A DNA stretch of 64,000 nucleotides from Sphagnum compactum. Taxonomy: Eukaryota; Bryophyta; Sphagnopsida; Sphagnales. The DNA is taken from the NCBI GenBank assembly GCA_965153455.1, contig OZ234504.1, positions 3,224,001-3,288,000 on the forward strand. The letters run 5' to 3'. The notes below the pieces were generated by a model. The model worked only from the letters and a program-made list of their open reading frames with translations, was not told where the DNA came from and made no database searches. The position numbers and the translations under genes were made by a program. Each line of letters starts with the position of its first letter. Within the stretch, counting starts at the first letter, position 1. Below, piece after piece: positions 44,815 to 57,960 of this stretch.

Positions 44815-47664
44815 CAAGAAATTGAAAAACGATTCCAACTAATCACAACTTTTTTGGTCGATGGGCTAATAAACTTCATGCTTAAAACCTTCAAAATATA
44901 TACAATAAAAATTTGAGAAAAAAATTATGAAAAACGTTCATAGGCCAATCATGTCTTTTTGGGCTCATGGTGTAACAAATGTCGAAGCCACCTTTGAAAA
45001 TGATTATTAAAAATTCTAAGTTTGAACCATCAAAATTTAATCAATCAAATTTTTTTAAGCTCACAGATTAACAAACTTGGTGCTGGACCCACCTATTTGA
45101 GGTAGACTAACAACTGGGCTTAGAGTGGGCTTGGCACAAAGTCCATTAGACCATGAAACATTAACCGTAATGCATTTAATATTAATTTTTTATCCTTTCA
45201 CATCTCCTCAATCACTTGGTCTTTCAACTTTGTACAAAGTGAACTTGAACCTTGAAGTGTCTTTTCCTTCAAATATAATGTTTTTATTTTAATAATCATG
45301 GGCTTTCAAGCTCTACTATAAAAGGGGTCTTATGTTGTCCAATTTGTTTCATGGTTGTGGTTTGGGGTGGGGCAATAAGTAAACCCTATATTGAACATGG
45401 TAAACACTATACGATGATAGAGGCAGAAATAGGGGGTGTGTGTGTGGGTTCAAATGCTTTTAAGTAAAGTAAAAGCACCTAAAACCATTAGAGCACCTTG
45501 AACCGTGTCCTAACATGAACACACGATTGGCATTCGCTCATATACTACTATCAAAATATACCAGCAGCCAGGAGCAACCATAGTCATGCATAACTAGCAA
45601 AAAGATTTTGACAAGTATTTTGATGCCCATTATAGAATGACATCACATATATAACTGCTTTGAAACTTTGGGTGCCCAAATGACCGACCAACCTTATCAA
45701 AACACTTTACTTCTGATTGATTTCTTAAGTTTTGTGAAACAGAATGAAATGAACCCTGTATTGCATCAGTATTCAAGTTGGATTCTCTTTTGGGAAACTT
45801 AGAATAAGTCTCTTTCCTATGAACATATTCCCTTCTTGGGTGGAATTTTTTCTGTAGTCAAAATTTTAGATTTTTCTAGTGTACATGAGGGTTGCAAAAA
45901 TTGTACACAACAAAGTGAAGGAAGTCCTCCATCCCAATCATAATTTAACAACATCTATATTATTAAACTAGATCTTCTTTGAATGTCAATCTCAGCATGA
46001 ATTTTCAGTTTGGAGTATATTTATGATTGTTATCATCTATATGGATTGGATGGTATTAAGGTACACTTCTTTTGCGTTCCAATCGTACTATCATTTATTG
46101 GGTGAATGGGTCAAGAATTGTGAGTGCTTGAGATTCATACAGTGGATTTGCTAAAAGTGTTGGATCTGTACTTTAGTTGAAAGTCTTCTATGTGGACGGT
46201 GAGCCAACTAATTTTTCAACGTCTCCCACAAAGAATTACAACTGACATACTTTTCAGAAGCTGTGTTGGAATGGGAGTCTGCTGAAGTATCTCGTCCTCA
46301 GTTGTAATGCATTTTTGTTATGAATCCAAGGCAAATGACCAACAGGTCTCTCAAATGCAAGCGATAGTTAGACCAATAGTACAAGTTGTCTGGAAGTTTT
46401 TCTTTGTGGACTACTACTATGTGGAGTCTACAACCCAGAACCTCGAACCTTAAAACCCTAAACAGTACAATCCAGACCTTACAACTTGAACTTTAAATAC
46501 TGACCCTAACCACTTGAACCCTGTTTCTTCAACTCTACAAATCACGATCCTTACACCCTAAACCTAAAATGGGTAGCTATTAGTTCACCTAAACTGTGTG
46601 AACTAGTCACCAGATTCCTTTTTTCAACCCCAGTTCAGTGTTTTCATCCTCAATTTGGCTGACTTTGTATATACCCTCAAACAGGGGATGAAACAGCATA
46701 TTGAGGACCAAAGGCGAGGTCCAAAGTCCAAACTGGATAGAACTTTATGGATCAGTTTTAAATGTAACATCTAGAGTGCATTGGGTCTCGCAAAAAGAAA
46801 CAAAAAGTTGGATTACGTAGTCTCCTCTAATGAAGGTGCCTGGAAGAGATCAAAACCTGCCAAAAGCACAAAACAAAACAACGGAAAAATCCCTCTAAGT
46901 TAAAAGACTTTCTGATTCATCTCATTCATTTGGCTTTCAACTTTGCAGACCACCTGCTTCCAGCCATAAAAGAGAACACCAAGTTGCTTAGAGAGGGCTC
47001 AAACCACACCAATTACATTAACACCACCACTGTTGGCAAATCTGACAAGTAATAGAAAGCTTTGAAATCATGCAAACCATAACAAGTGCAGTAACCTACT
47101 TTTCCTCTCCTTGGGATGTTGTGTCCTGACTCCTGATCACTGTTTGTTTTTATTTATTTATAGGGTTGATGAATTTTAGCAAAATTTCAACCCTGCAAAT
47201 TAAAATGTAATACTCTTTCAAAAATATTCCTTGTCTTCTTTTGAAATTGTTTGCCAAATTTGAGAGAAAAAAATTTCAGAATTTTTTTTTCACACATGAA
47301 CACAGATCTTAGTTTTGGGGCAGTTTTTCACCAGTTTTCTTGACAGTTTGCACAGCTTTTTACCAACAGAGTCACCAATCAGTGCTAAATCTTTTTTGGG
47401 ATGATCACACCAATGATGCTAAATCAGAAAACTGAAAAAGAAACAAAGGTCCTGACCCCTGATTCATTACATTGCTGCATTTGGGATTTAACTAGATAAT
47501 GGCATAGTGTATATGAAATTATGATATAATTCCTCAGTAATTATCTAATTCCTTGATAAACCCAATTGGTGCATTGATTTTTGAGATCTTGTATAATCCT
47601 TAATCAAGCTTGCAAATTTCCTTGCTACTGCAGTTATATCACAAAATTGAAAATAAAATAAAAT
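44815..47664. other. AT-rich spacer
   Basis: No gene is recognised. Scattered 'ccctaaa'-like words occur at 46440-46570 but not as a regular array. Confidence 0.45.
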
Positions 47665-47817
47665 GGTGTAAACTCTGTCAGGGGCCCTAAGACCTGAAAA
47701 GAGGTTCTAGGTTCAAACCCACTGGTGTGCAGGTGAAAACCCTGCTGGCCCTCTGCCACTGAGCTGGCCTTGGGGTTGCCATCGGCTTGTCGGTGGGGTG
47801 TGCTGTTCTGCTTTTAC
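47665..47817 (+). mobile_element. SINE-like copy 2 (5' truncated)
   Basis: It matches the rejoined SINE copy 1: 'ggtgta', 'ggggccct', box B GGTTCAAACCC (47710-47720), then 'ggttgccatcggcttgtcgg' and 'gtgctgttctgctttta'. The box A segment is missing. Relative to copy 1 it has about 50 extra bases after box B. Confidence 0.55.
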
Positions 47818-47849
47818 AAAATGAAAATAAAAACAACATTAAAGGGCAC

Positions 47850-47925
47850 AGCGAGTGACTCTAGCGGTCATTCACACATTGGTTCCAAGTTCAAGTTAAA
47901 ATCTTATACCAAATCCTAAAGAAAT
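47850..47925 (+). other. possible second tRNA-like segment
   Basis: 'gactctagcggtcattc' followed about 25 bases later by 'ggttccaagttcaagtt' is loosely like pol III boxes A and B. It is adjacent to SINE copy 2. Weak. Confidence 0.25.
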
Positions 47926-48095
47926 GCAAAGTCTCTTCCCTACAAGTCTCAAGAGGACTCACATAGTATTCGCTTCTCTTCTCCTCGTCCACCAACGGAA
48001 GTGGAAGATTTGGTTAAGTTTGATTGGGGTGATCCAAAAAAATATTCATTAATCCTGAGACCACCAACATCATTTGGGGGTCCTCTCAAGACTAA

Positions 48096-48427
48096 GGCCC
48101 ACTTTAGATGAGGGTCCAGGGTCCAATTTTCTAGGAACCAATTTGGACTAATTTCAAGCAAATTGAGTCCTTGAGTTGGACTTTACCTTGGTCCCTAACC
48201 TGATTCTTCGTTCTCCAAATCAGGAGCTCTCCTTTTAGCATTGTTTTTTGGTCTGAACCAATTGATTTTCCCTCCAAAACAGGTGCCATGTAGGTTTAGC
48301 CTCAATTTGCCACTTTTTGGTCTTGGACCCTCGTCTAAAGGCCTTGGGACCAATTTAAAGCTTTCGACCAATAAGATTGCTTGAATTCATTGGTCCCTGG
48401 ACTTTGGACCCTTGTCTAAAGTCGCCC
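48096..48427. mobile_element. PIF/Harbinger-like MITE, 332 bp
   Basis: The left end GGCCCACTTTAGATGAGGGTCC pairs with the right end, whose reverse complement is GGGCGACTTTAGACAAGGGTCC (22 bp, about four mismatches; shown as 20 or fewer matched bases: ACTTTAGA..AGGGTCC). TAA triplets flank both ends (48093-48095, 48428-48430), as expected for the PIF/Harbinger 3-bp TWA target. The word 'ggaccctcgtctaaagg' recurs inside. No coding capacity. Confidence 0.75.
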
Positions 48428-48430
48428 TAA

Positions 48431-51400
48431 GATCAGGGTGGTCCTAGATAAGGGGGTCCTCAAGAGACTCAAATTGTGGGTCCTCACAAACCTAGAGCAG
48501 ATCATGCAGAGAACATGTTCTCAACATGTTCATTTGTTGGGAAACAAAAAGCACTGCACAGCAGGGACTAGCCTGATTCACGGTGCAACGTTGTGGGCTG
48601 GTATGACTTAGAAAAGTGTAAAGAACCTCTAGAGTATGTTTACTGTATTTGGACGCCACCTTATTCTCAGTAAACTTTCAACTTCAAAAGAGGATCCCAC
48701 CCTCCATGTTAGGTTCCCCAAAATGAAAACACTTTACATGTAACGTTCCTCGTCTCCTACCAAGTGAAATCACAACAGTCCATTTATGAAAGAAAAACTC
48801 TACTAATACTTTACACTGGGTAAGGACCAGTGCTGTGCAGGTACCTGGATCCAAGTGCTAAAACTGATGGTTCTGGATCCGGGTATAAGAACTTGACCTA
48901 ACTAATTTTTAATATGAAGAACTCAATTTAGATCTTTACTTGTGAAGCACCCATCCATAGTAGAATTGGGGTAAAACTTGAAACTTTTTACCAGCCTGTT
49001 TTTGGTGAACGAAACTCTGGGGGACTTATCCGGGTTTTAGTGTCTTAGATGGGTATTATTAGGTTTTAGAGTTTCTTTTCATCACTTTGAATTTGTGCAT
49101 ATGAGTTTCGTCTTTGTGTATAAGCTACCAACTTTGATTTTTGTTTATTTGATTTCTTTAATTTGGTTTCTGTCTATTCGAGCTTCAATTTTTTTTGATA
49201 CTTCAATTTATTTAGTGTATGTGCTTCTTTGAAATCAGAACCCTAAATCCTAACCATATTGATAACTGTATCCACTTCAAGAACCCTAAACTTTATATCC
49301 AATAGATGTCATCAGTTGAAAAAATAAATTGAACCATACCTGAAGGTTTTTAATTATTCTTTAAAAAATTCAAAAATTTATGTGAAAGGGTACCAAAGTT
49401 ATAAAATACCACAGTTCTAAAATATTGAGGATAGGATATTATCTTTAAAATCAATACTCACACAACACTATCAAAGACCTCAAACTAGGTTGTAGTGGGA
49501 TTTTGAGTCTTGCCTTGACTCTCACTTCACGAACAACTCTCATTCCCAAAAAACCCCATTCTTGGTCCTTAGTATTATTGGTTGAATATTTATTTTTACC
49601 CCAATTAAAAGGCCAGGTCTAAAGTAAGCTTTTGCAATCTAGTTGGTCTACTATGAATATTGATGTGAATCAACTAAATATCATACTTCCCTAGTATTAC
49701 CTTTGTAAACATCCACCGGAACCTCTTGATTCTTTTGCCATTTAATACTTATGTGATTTGTTTATTTATAAGTGAACGTATGACATTGATGTGTTGTTCT
49801 TGATTATTTTTTGTGTGTTGTGTTTTGGCAATGGCCTCTTCACTGGTTTTATTGCAATGTTCTTCAAGTGATTTGATGATTGCAAGTGTTTTATTATCCA
49901 TGGGTTGTCATTTATCATTTACAAATTAAGGTGGAGGAGCAAGTGATGTTATGAAATGGTGATGTGTGGAAGTGATCAAAAGAAGAGCTAAATGTTCTTT
50001 GTGTTTGAAACTTAAATGTGTGTGATTAGTTTAGTGTGGTGTGTAAAGGCTATAGTTAATGGAATGTCTTGGATGTGGTTTTTGTTTTAGGTTTGGATGG
50101 AATTAGGTCTCGATAAATTATTATATTGCACTCATGGTGCTTATTGTAATATGACCGTGTGTAATTAAAAAATTAAAGGAATATGGAAGGAGATAATGAA
50201 CAACACAAAAAATGTATAATAGAATAAGGTTATGGCCATCTTAATTGAGGAGATAATGGGAGATGTTAAAGGGGATTTTGAATTTGTTGTTGATTTATCA
50301 AGGTTTTGTCACCAAACATCATTAAGCTCCTTTCTATTTTTGAACTTGTAGTTTGGGTGTTATGTGGGATTGGGTTGTCAAACTTTATTTATAACTTGGG
50401 GTATATGAGATGGTTCATTATGATTGCATTTTTTTAAATGTGGTAATTGGGTGAGAAAATCTTGTGAGATAAGGGTTGTTTAATTTCATATATGAGTTCA
50501 AAGGTTACAAAGTTGGGAGGAAGGTATAAATGTTTAGGCATCTAATGTTTTTATCAAGGATAGAAGGATCTTCTAAGCAATTTTTTGTTTCAGTTAAATT
50601 TCAAAGGCCATATCCAAAATTCTATGACATTTGGAACTTGTTTATCTTTAGAAGTTCCCCATTTGAAGTAAAACTTTCGATTTCAAAAGATTCCACTTTT
50701 GTATAACATTAGATACGTAAGAGTTGGATTAATGAACCCCTCTTCAAATAATTAAAAAAACATTTAACATGAAACACATTTCAATCCATAGGAGTGCAAA
50801 AAAATGATGCCATGAAATGTATTTATGGACACTTTAGGTTACAAATACCCCCACATCAAAAAACACCAAAGTTTGAAAGATTTTCCATGTGTAACAAACC
50901 ATCTTTCTTAGTGTGGCTAAAGTTGTTGACCCAAGTGTGAACATTATTATGTGAACAAGACCAAACAATATAAGCAAATTGTGAAAACAATATTTTAGAT
51001 TAATTTCTTTGGAATTTGAAAATATTTGAGTTTCTTTAGTAATTTACTCAAAATTCAATATTTTCAACACCTGAGGTCTAGAAAATTTTGATTTAGAAAT
51101 CCCCTCCAAAAAATCCCATTCATTATCATTGATAATTTTCCAACAATATCAATACCATGGTCCAATTTCCCTAAAATTCTTACTTATGGTTTTTTGAATT
51201 TTCAAGGATGAAATTGTATAATATTCAAAAACTCTTCATTATTATGAAACCACTTGGTGCACCCATATTTATAAGGGTTTTTTCAAGACATTAAGGTAAA
51301 AACATAATCAAAGGAACCACCCATGTGAATGGACATTTCTTCAAACTACTTTTTTGTATGTTTGAAAGATCATAAGTGAAGCATAATAATTTGGATTGTC

Positions 51401-51971
51401 ATTTTGTTTTGGAATTGCAAAGATTACATGCTCAAAACTTGACACAAATCAAATATGTTTTTGCATGTTCAGAACATTCAAACCTCGAAAGTGGATAATC
51501 CTTATTTTTATCAAACATCATTTTTTCTACCAAATGTGCACCATTCCTTCTAAAATTTGGAAAGGATTTTAACATTGATTATTAGAAAAGCAAAAGGACT
51601 TGAACTAATGAACTTTTTTTGTATAACTAATTTGAAAACATTTGGTTCAAAAAGCTTTTGACCCTGAAAATTATGGATTTTAAATATGTGCCTTTAACAA
51701 AAGTTGTTCAAGTTTATGTGATGGAGGACATGAATGCATCATATATATAATATAAAATCAATTTTTAGTCAAAATGTATTTATTTTTAAAATGCAATGTT
51801 AAATGGGGTACTTGAAACACAAAATTTAAAGTTATAAATTAACACAAATTTAATGACACACGTCATGTGTAGTCATTGGAAAAATATTTTTACCTTGGTG
51901 CCCTTAGCTCCTCTAACCATGTTTTCATCCATTAGAAAAAAATCCATTTGTGAAGTTTTTAAGGCTTAGGC
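48431..51971. other. long AT-rich spacer
   Basis: No gene, long frame, terminal repeat or tandem array was recognised in these 3.5 kb. Confidence 0.45.
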
Positions 51972-52236
51972 CATTAGTAGAATTCTTGGTTTTTTTTACC
52001 AATAAAATCTAGTAAAAAAATACCCAATTTGGATAGGTGTTAAAAAAACCATTTGATCATTTTGGACAAGTCAATTTCAACATGTCTGTTGTGACTAGGG
52101 TGGTTTTTTTTATTAGTAGAATATGAACCATGTGATTGGTCATTTTGACTAATGAACAGTGGACCATTTGGCTAGTCAAATTTTTGCCCATATTAAAATA
52201 TTTTATCTTTAAATTATTATAAAAAAATATTTTTGT

Positions 52237-53020
52237 GGTAGGTAGGTAGGTAGGTCATAAATAGGAAGGCAAATAGGTGGTAGCCTACCCTACCCCACCT
52301 TATCTTACTTGATCTACTTTAACCTAATTTAATATATCCTACTTAATTTACTTAGTGTAACCTACTTAGTCCCTTAGCCCCTTAAGCATGTACATAAGTT
52401 ATAAATGTTAGGAATTGAACCTTTGACCTCCCCAATGATAAACCGAGTCCTTAACCAATGGACCACACTATCAAAAAATGTTCAACTATTGTTAGGTTTT
52501 TAATTTTGCATGTTTATTTCAACACATCATTACAAGAGTATGAGGTACAAAGGTAGGTAGGTTGTAAGAAGTAGGTGGGTGGTTGGATGGGTAGGCAAGT
52601 AGGTAGGAAGGTGGGAGGGTGGGTAATTAGGTAAATAAGTAGGTAATTAAATGTTTATTCTCATTTAAGTAATTTTGAAAGTCCCACAATTCATTATTAT
52701 ATTTTCAATGTCAAAAATTTGAATTTAATAGAAACTTTTTCATTCAAAGTATTCAATAATGTATTAGGAAAGGAGGCCAAGAAATAATTCTTGCAAAAGA
52801 ATGATTTTTGGTTGACATATTTATTGTGAAAGTTTTGATAACACTAAAAACTATGCAAAAATGGACTTCTATTGTGCCACTTTTGGTCCACTTTAGTTTG
52901 CTTTCACCCTACATGTATGTAGGTAGGTGAGTGAATAGGTAAGTACGTAGGTAAGTGGGTGTATAAGTAGGTAGGTGGGTAGGTAGGTAGGTAGGTAAGT
53001 AGGTAGGTTATAAGATTGTA
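52237..53020. repeat. TAGG tracts in element B
   Basis: GGTAGGTAGGTAGG at 52237-52256, mixed TAGG/GGTGG at 52550-52650 and a purer TAGG array at 52917-53008. A minus-strand frame over the last part reads only Tyr-Leu-Pro-Thr repeats and is not a gene. Confidence 0.8.
52405..52475 (-). other. tRNA-like module in CACTA element B
   Basis: On the minus strand: TGGTCCATTGGTTAAGGA, then about 30 bases later AAAGGTTCAATTCCT. It aligns with the module of element A (GTGG.CCA.TGGTTAAGGA, GGAGGT, GTTCAA). Confidence 0.55.
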
Positions 53021-53330
53021 AGTGGCAGGTAAGAGGTACATATGTAATAGGCATAAGATGTTTGATTTGACTAAAGAACATTGGTCATTTTAACTAATGA
53101 TATCAATTTCTTATCTTTAATTCGATTAGATGTCCCATTTGATTAAAATCCATTGGTTATTTTGATTAAGTTGTCCAACTTCATTGGATGTATTAATCAA
53201 TAGTCATTCTAGTCAAGTTGATTGATAAAAAAAATATGTTTCGAGCCTTTAGTCAAAATGGACATGTTCATTAGTCAAAAAACTAGTTAGTCAACTTGAA
53301 TCTTTTGAAAAACCAATAATTTTAAAAGTG

Positions 53331-55970
53331 GGCGTAATAAGTTTTTCAATAAATTTATGCCTTTTAGGCATATACATAAGTTCATTTTGTTTTTATACGA
53401 GGGCACAAGTATCAAGTATAGAAAAGGTGATGCCCATTGGACATGAACCCGAACATGTGCATAGAAGAACATGATCATAATTCGCATTATTTTGCAAAAA
53501 ATCCACATCTTGTGTGAATGTAAAAACATAACACATAACTTGCAAAAACTTATTTTAACTTTTAACAAATTTTTAATATGTATTATAATCCTACTCCAAT
53601 AATTAACTTCTAACTATATATCAAAGTTGTAAGCTATATAAGTGTGGAATTGTAGCATCTAGGTGATGAAACAAATCCACCAAATTGGATTCATTGGTGG
53701 CATAAGAAACTTTTATGGCATAATCCACCAATCGCCTTGAGCTATGACTTGGTGGTGAGCACAAAGTGTTTTTTAAGACTCTCCAAGCATACAACTTGAA
53801 AGCAAAAACATTCAAAGCAATCACACATTCAAGATCTCTCAAATAATTGATGTTGCATTGAATTTCACTCAACACAATTATCAACTTTTTGTAGCTTTTT
53901 ATTAAACATTAAACCCGCATAGACATATTGACACATAGGCAAATTCTTAGATTAGATTCTTAGACACCTTAAACATCAAACCTACATTAGTTTCATCAAA
54001 CACAAATCCACATTCAATAAAATTAAAGAAGTTGCATTCAACCTCATAACATACATTGCATAAAAGATCTATTATAAGCTTCACAAAAACCTACATATGG
54101 CCTCAATCGCATTGTTAGTAAACCTTTACCCTAATTGTCTACAAAATGGAAAACCAATAGAACACCCACCTCAACATTGACCTCAAAAAGGTAATGACAT
54201 CAAAAACACATACACACAGACATACATTAATATTGACACATAAACAAACTCTTAGACCTCACATGCAACATAATTTGACAACACATCCACTTTAGAATTT
54301 ACACCAACAAGTCACAAACTTCAATAGCAACATTGACACTTGGCATCACACATATTTATACACTTTGACCTATTAAGTGAAGTTTTGAGAAATTGAGGAT
54401 GCTTCACATGTTTTACCTTTGCTCATCATTGAAGCACTTTGCCCCTTGGGGTTAAAGTACATGTAGCCAACAAATCATAAAAACACAACAAACGATTGAA
54501 GCATTATGACCCTTAAGGCTTGTTAATGTACCTACAACCAACAATCACAAAAACTCATAACCAAATAAAAGCAATTAAGTACCTCCCTTGTTGCTCCTCA
54601 CATGATTAATTGTAGTTGTAATTATTCTAAATTTGCACCCTTCAACACCATAAATTGTTAGTCTTCTTCAAATAGATTGAAATTTGCAATGAGGTTTTCA
54701 TTTTTTGAAACCTTATTTTCTTTAGTATCGAGGTATTGTTCAATGGATTTAGGCCCATTCATGAACCCAAATCTAAGATCATCTCTAGTTGTTTCTTCAT
54801 AATTAAAACTAAATTACCAAATTTTCAATCCCAAGCCAATAATGTTTCAAACTTGTGTGACACCTACCAATATTGAAAATCCTTTTAGTTTCACATTATG
54901 AACCAACAATGCCCATGACTTAATGAACAAGATATGACGAATTAGGAAATTTTTATTCATGGTCTACCACTAACTCAAAGGACTAAATGGATTTATAATC
55001 ATTACAATCTCATCAAAAATAGATAATTCAACTTTGATGAGCCCAAATGTTAATGACCCAAATACACCCAATTCAAGCACAACAAAACCAATGGGTTTAA
55101 TATTGATAAAATATGGTGTCAAGGCTTTTTAAATAATCAATGACATTGGTAAAAGAACATCAAGGTTATACTTTTTAGCAACTTGCAAAACATATATAAT
55201 TAGTTTAGGACTAAATTGTTAATTTATGCTTTTAAACAACCTAGTGGATGGGATGAACTCTGCCTAGTGGGCACCTAATTAAACAAGTTTGTGATCATTT
55301 TATATGTGAATGACATTTAAATGCATGTCCTAGTAAGCTTATTATTAAGTAAACATGAGAATGCCACTAAAAATTCCCAAAAACTAATATCAACATGTAC
55401 ACATTGTGTTTAATGAAAGAAGGGAATGATAGTGGATATACATGACACATTGTGCAAAAAAATAAAGTTTGACAAATGTTCCATAAATGATGATTCTCAA
55501 AAGATTTCATATAATTTGATGGGACAATTATAATGCATTTCTAATCCATCGAAGGTGCTTAAGCCCCTCAACTAGGGTTGTCCTTATTCACTTTTAGGTT
55601 ACAATTGAAAGATGACATAATTTATCATTATTTTCAACTTTATAACACAATGTGTGTCAATAATTTTGAAAAATTATTTCAAACCAAGGGTTAATGCTCC
55701 CATTAGTGACAATAAAAAATTCATTTTTTTGAGTTTTGGACAAGGGACACCGTGCCAATCCAACAATGGATCAAAATATGCTACTTGTATTGTAGTAACT
55801 ATATTAATAGTTTCAAAATCTATATGACATGAAAGAAATATTTTGCTTAGTGGGTGTAATCCTAGTCAAATGACCCAACAACGACATTTAAGGATTCAAC
55901 CACAAATGGACCTTTTTTGACATTGACTTTTCATAGAAAGGAATTTTGAAAGATGTTTTCTTCAACATGT
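53331..55970. other. AT-rich spacer
   Basis: No gene is recognised. At 55687-55770 a 'gttaatgctcccattagtga' and 'caccgtgccaatccaacaat' pair is a dispersed copy of the repeat at 57440-57860. Longest frames are under 95 codons and without motifs. Confidence 0.4.
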
Positions 55971-55974
55971 TCTT

Positions 55975-56125
55975 AAGAATATTGACAATCCCCTTAATAA
56001 ATTACATTACTTGTATCAATTCTTTTTGAATAAATATGAATTTTTTAAATGTGTACAAATTCTACCAAATTCTATGTTTCATCTTGAAAATGATCATAAT
56101 TTCAAATCATGCTAAAATATGATAC
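55975..56125 (-). repeat. dispersed AT-rich repeat R1, inverted partial copy 4
   Basis: Reverse complement of the R1 right half: minus strand 'atgatttgaaattatgatca', 'caagatgaaacatagaattt', 'aaattcatattt'. It faces copy 5 head to tail about 100 bases away. Confidence 0.55.
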
Positions 56126-56224
56126 AATTTTAAGTTTAATTTTGTATCATAAGCCAAAAAGGTGCAATCAGAATAAAATAAGCCAAAAAGGATGTTAAAT
56201 GGGTCTTAAAAGCAATCAAGATTG

Positions 56225-56900
56225 GAAAAATATTTACGTTTTATCATTTTAAACCATCATGGCAATCATGGCAAGTTGTTCCTTTTTCATTCATATGAAT
56301 GTCAAGGAATTCAAATAAAAAATCCATTTGATAAAATTTTAAGTTTAAGTTTTGATTTAGGACCTTTGAAAATGAACACCTATTGTGTTAGAAAGAATCA
56401 ATTTTGCAAAAGACTATCCAAAGGACTCATATAATAAAACAAAATCGATGGGGAAAAATTAAGAAGATAAAAACCTATTAGCCACATTCAAAAAGAACTC
56501 ATACCCCTAAAATATGTGAAATTTTAAAACTTTAAAAATTCAAAGAACTTTCCAAAATTGATCTAGAATTTTAAAACTTCAGATTTTTTTTTACCACATA
56601 TAAATGGGGTATAATGTACATGATCAGTTTAAAATAATTATAATTTATTATATTACAAGAAAACCTAAAATCTAAAAATTCAATTTTTGGTTATGATTTG
56701 AAATTGTTATCATTTTTAAGGATGAAACACTGAATTTACAAATAATTGGTTCATTTTCAAAAATTCATATTTATTCAAAAATATTTTTAAAAAGACATGT
56801 CATCTACCTAGACAATTATATGCATTTATTATAACAATTTTCAAAAACAATTGTTCAAAAATTCATTTGTATGGAAATGTTATTTTTGGGCAAAAAGACA
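56225..56900 (+). repeat. dispersed AT-rich repeat R1, copy 5
   Basis: The most complete copy: 'catatgaatgtcaaggaatt', 'gcaaaagactatccaaagga', 'tgtgaaattttaaaacttt', 'tataaatggggtataatgta' (about 56597-56625), 'gatgaaacactgaatt', 'attcatatttattcaaaaat'. Confidence 0.65.
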
Positions 56901-57439
56901 TGCAATCCTTTTTTAAAGTAACACCATTGGTTAGTTTTATGTCATTATCACCCAAAACTTCGTTCATATGTCATACACATTTGACCCATTTACATATAGT
57001 AAACGACTCTTGAAATTTGAAATTTTGAAAATGATATTTTGAATTTTTAAAAATATCAAATACCACAATTTCTAAATTATTAATGTTTTTCATATGTGGA
57101 TGGTAGGTTATCATCATTTCAAAAAAATTCCCATCAATATTTTTTAATTAAAAGAGTCCTTATCCTAATGCTTTAAAAAATTGATTTTGGGGTGTTCAAG
57201 GTCAAAAGTCCTTTATTAAAATCAAAACTTAATTTATTAAATAAAATGATTTTTTGGGAATTTTTCAACACTCATATAAATCATTTATCACAAATTTCCT
57301 TGATCAACATGACATTAAAGTGGCATTACATAAATTTGTTTGAAAGAATTGACAACTTTTCGGTCATCTACCATGGTTTTTGGTTCGTTTGATAGTGATT
57401 ACACCCTAGTAGCCATCAAAGCATCATAATATATTATTG
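56901..57439. other. AT-rich spacer
   Basis: No gene is recognised; there is one 66-codon frame without motifs. Confidence 0.4.
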
Positions 57440-57860
57440 AATATTGAAGCCACTTGAATCAACGCTTTCATTAGTCACAAAATAATTCTGTTTCAAAGAA
57501 GGGGCACCATGCCAATCCAATGATGGCCACAATGTTTATGGATCCAAAAATCATGTTCACATTAAAACAAATATAAATTAATGTATTTGAATTCAATAAA
57601 CTATGAAAAGAATATTCCAGCCACTAGGTGATATATGGTAATAATAATATATTATTGTCGATGACAACCATGTGTTAATGCTCCCATTAATGACAAAAAA
57701 AAACTCAAATATTTGAAATTCAAAGAAAAGCCACCATGCCAATCCAACAATGGCTACAATGTCTATGGATCTAAAGATGTTATTTGTAGTAATTTTATTG
57801 TTTTTGTAGTTTCAAATTTTATATACCATTTTTCTTGGTGGCCAACAGGTGCAACATAGT
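57440..57860. repeat. two ~215-bp tandem units
   Basis: Units at about 57455-57668 and 57669-57860 share 'ctcccattaatgac'-like, 'caccatgccaatccaa.aatgg', 'acaatgt.tatggat' and 'ttttaataaa/atttt' landmarks. A third, dispersed copy lies near 55687-55830. Confidence 0.6.
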
Positions 57861-57960
57861 AGATGATTGATTTTAAAAGCCAATAATGAAAGGTCCAAAA
57901 TTTATTCTCAACTACAAATGTAATTATTGAAATTTCACACAAGGGACAATAACGCCAATA

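Larger units (their letters stand above)
51972..53330. mobile_element. CACTA-like non-autonomous element B
   Basis: The left end CATTAGTAGAATTCTTGGTTTTT and the reverse complement of the right end, CACTTTTAAAATTATTGGTTTTT, agree at most positions, and the next inner bases of the right end (TTTTTCAAAAGA) match element A. Exact GGC triplets flank it (51969-51971 and 53331-53333), as expected for the CACTA 3-bp target. The inside repeats element A's plan: TAGG/CCTA tracts, reverse tRNA-like module, 'ttgactaatgaaca'/'ccatttt' subterminal words, no transposase. Confidence 0.65.

Noticed and set aside
46440-46580. CCCTAAA-like words suggesting an interstitial telomere
   Set aside because: The words are scattered among unrelated 'gaaccctt' sequence with no consecutive perfect units.
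52893-53081. 62-codon frame rich in Tyr-Leu-Pro-Thr
   Set aside because: It is the translation of a TAGG simple repeat.
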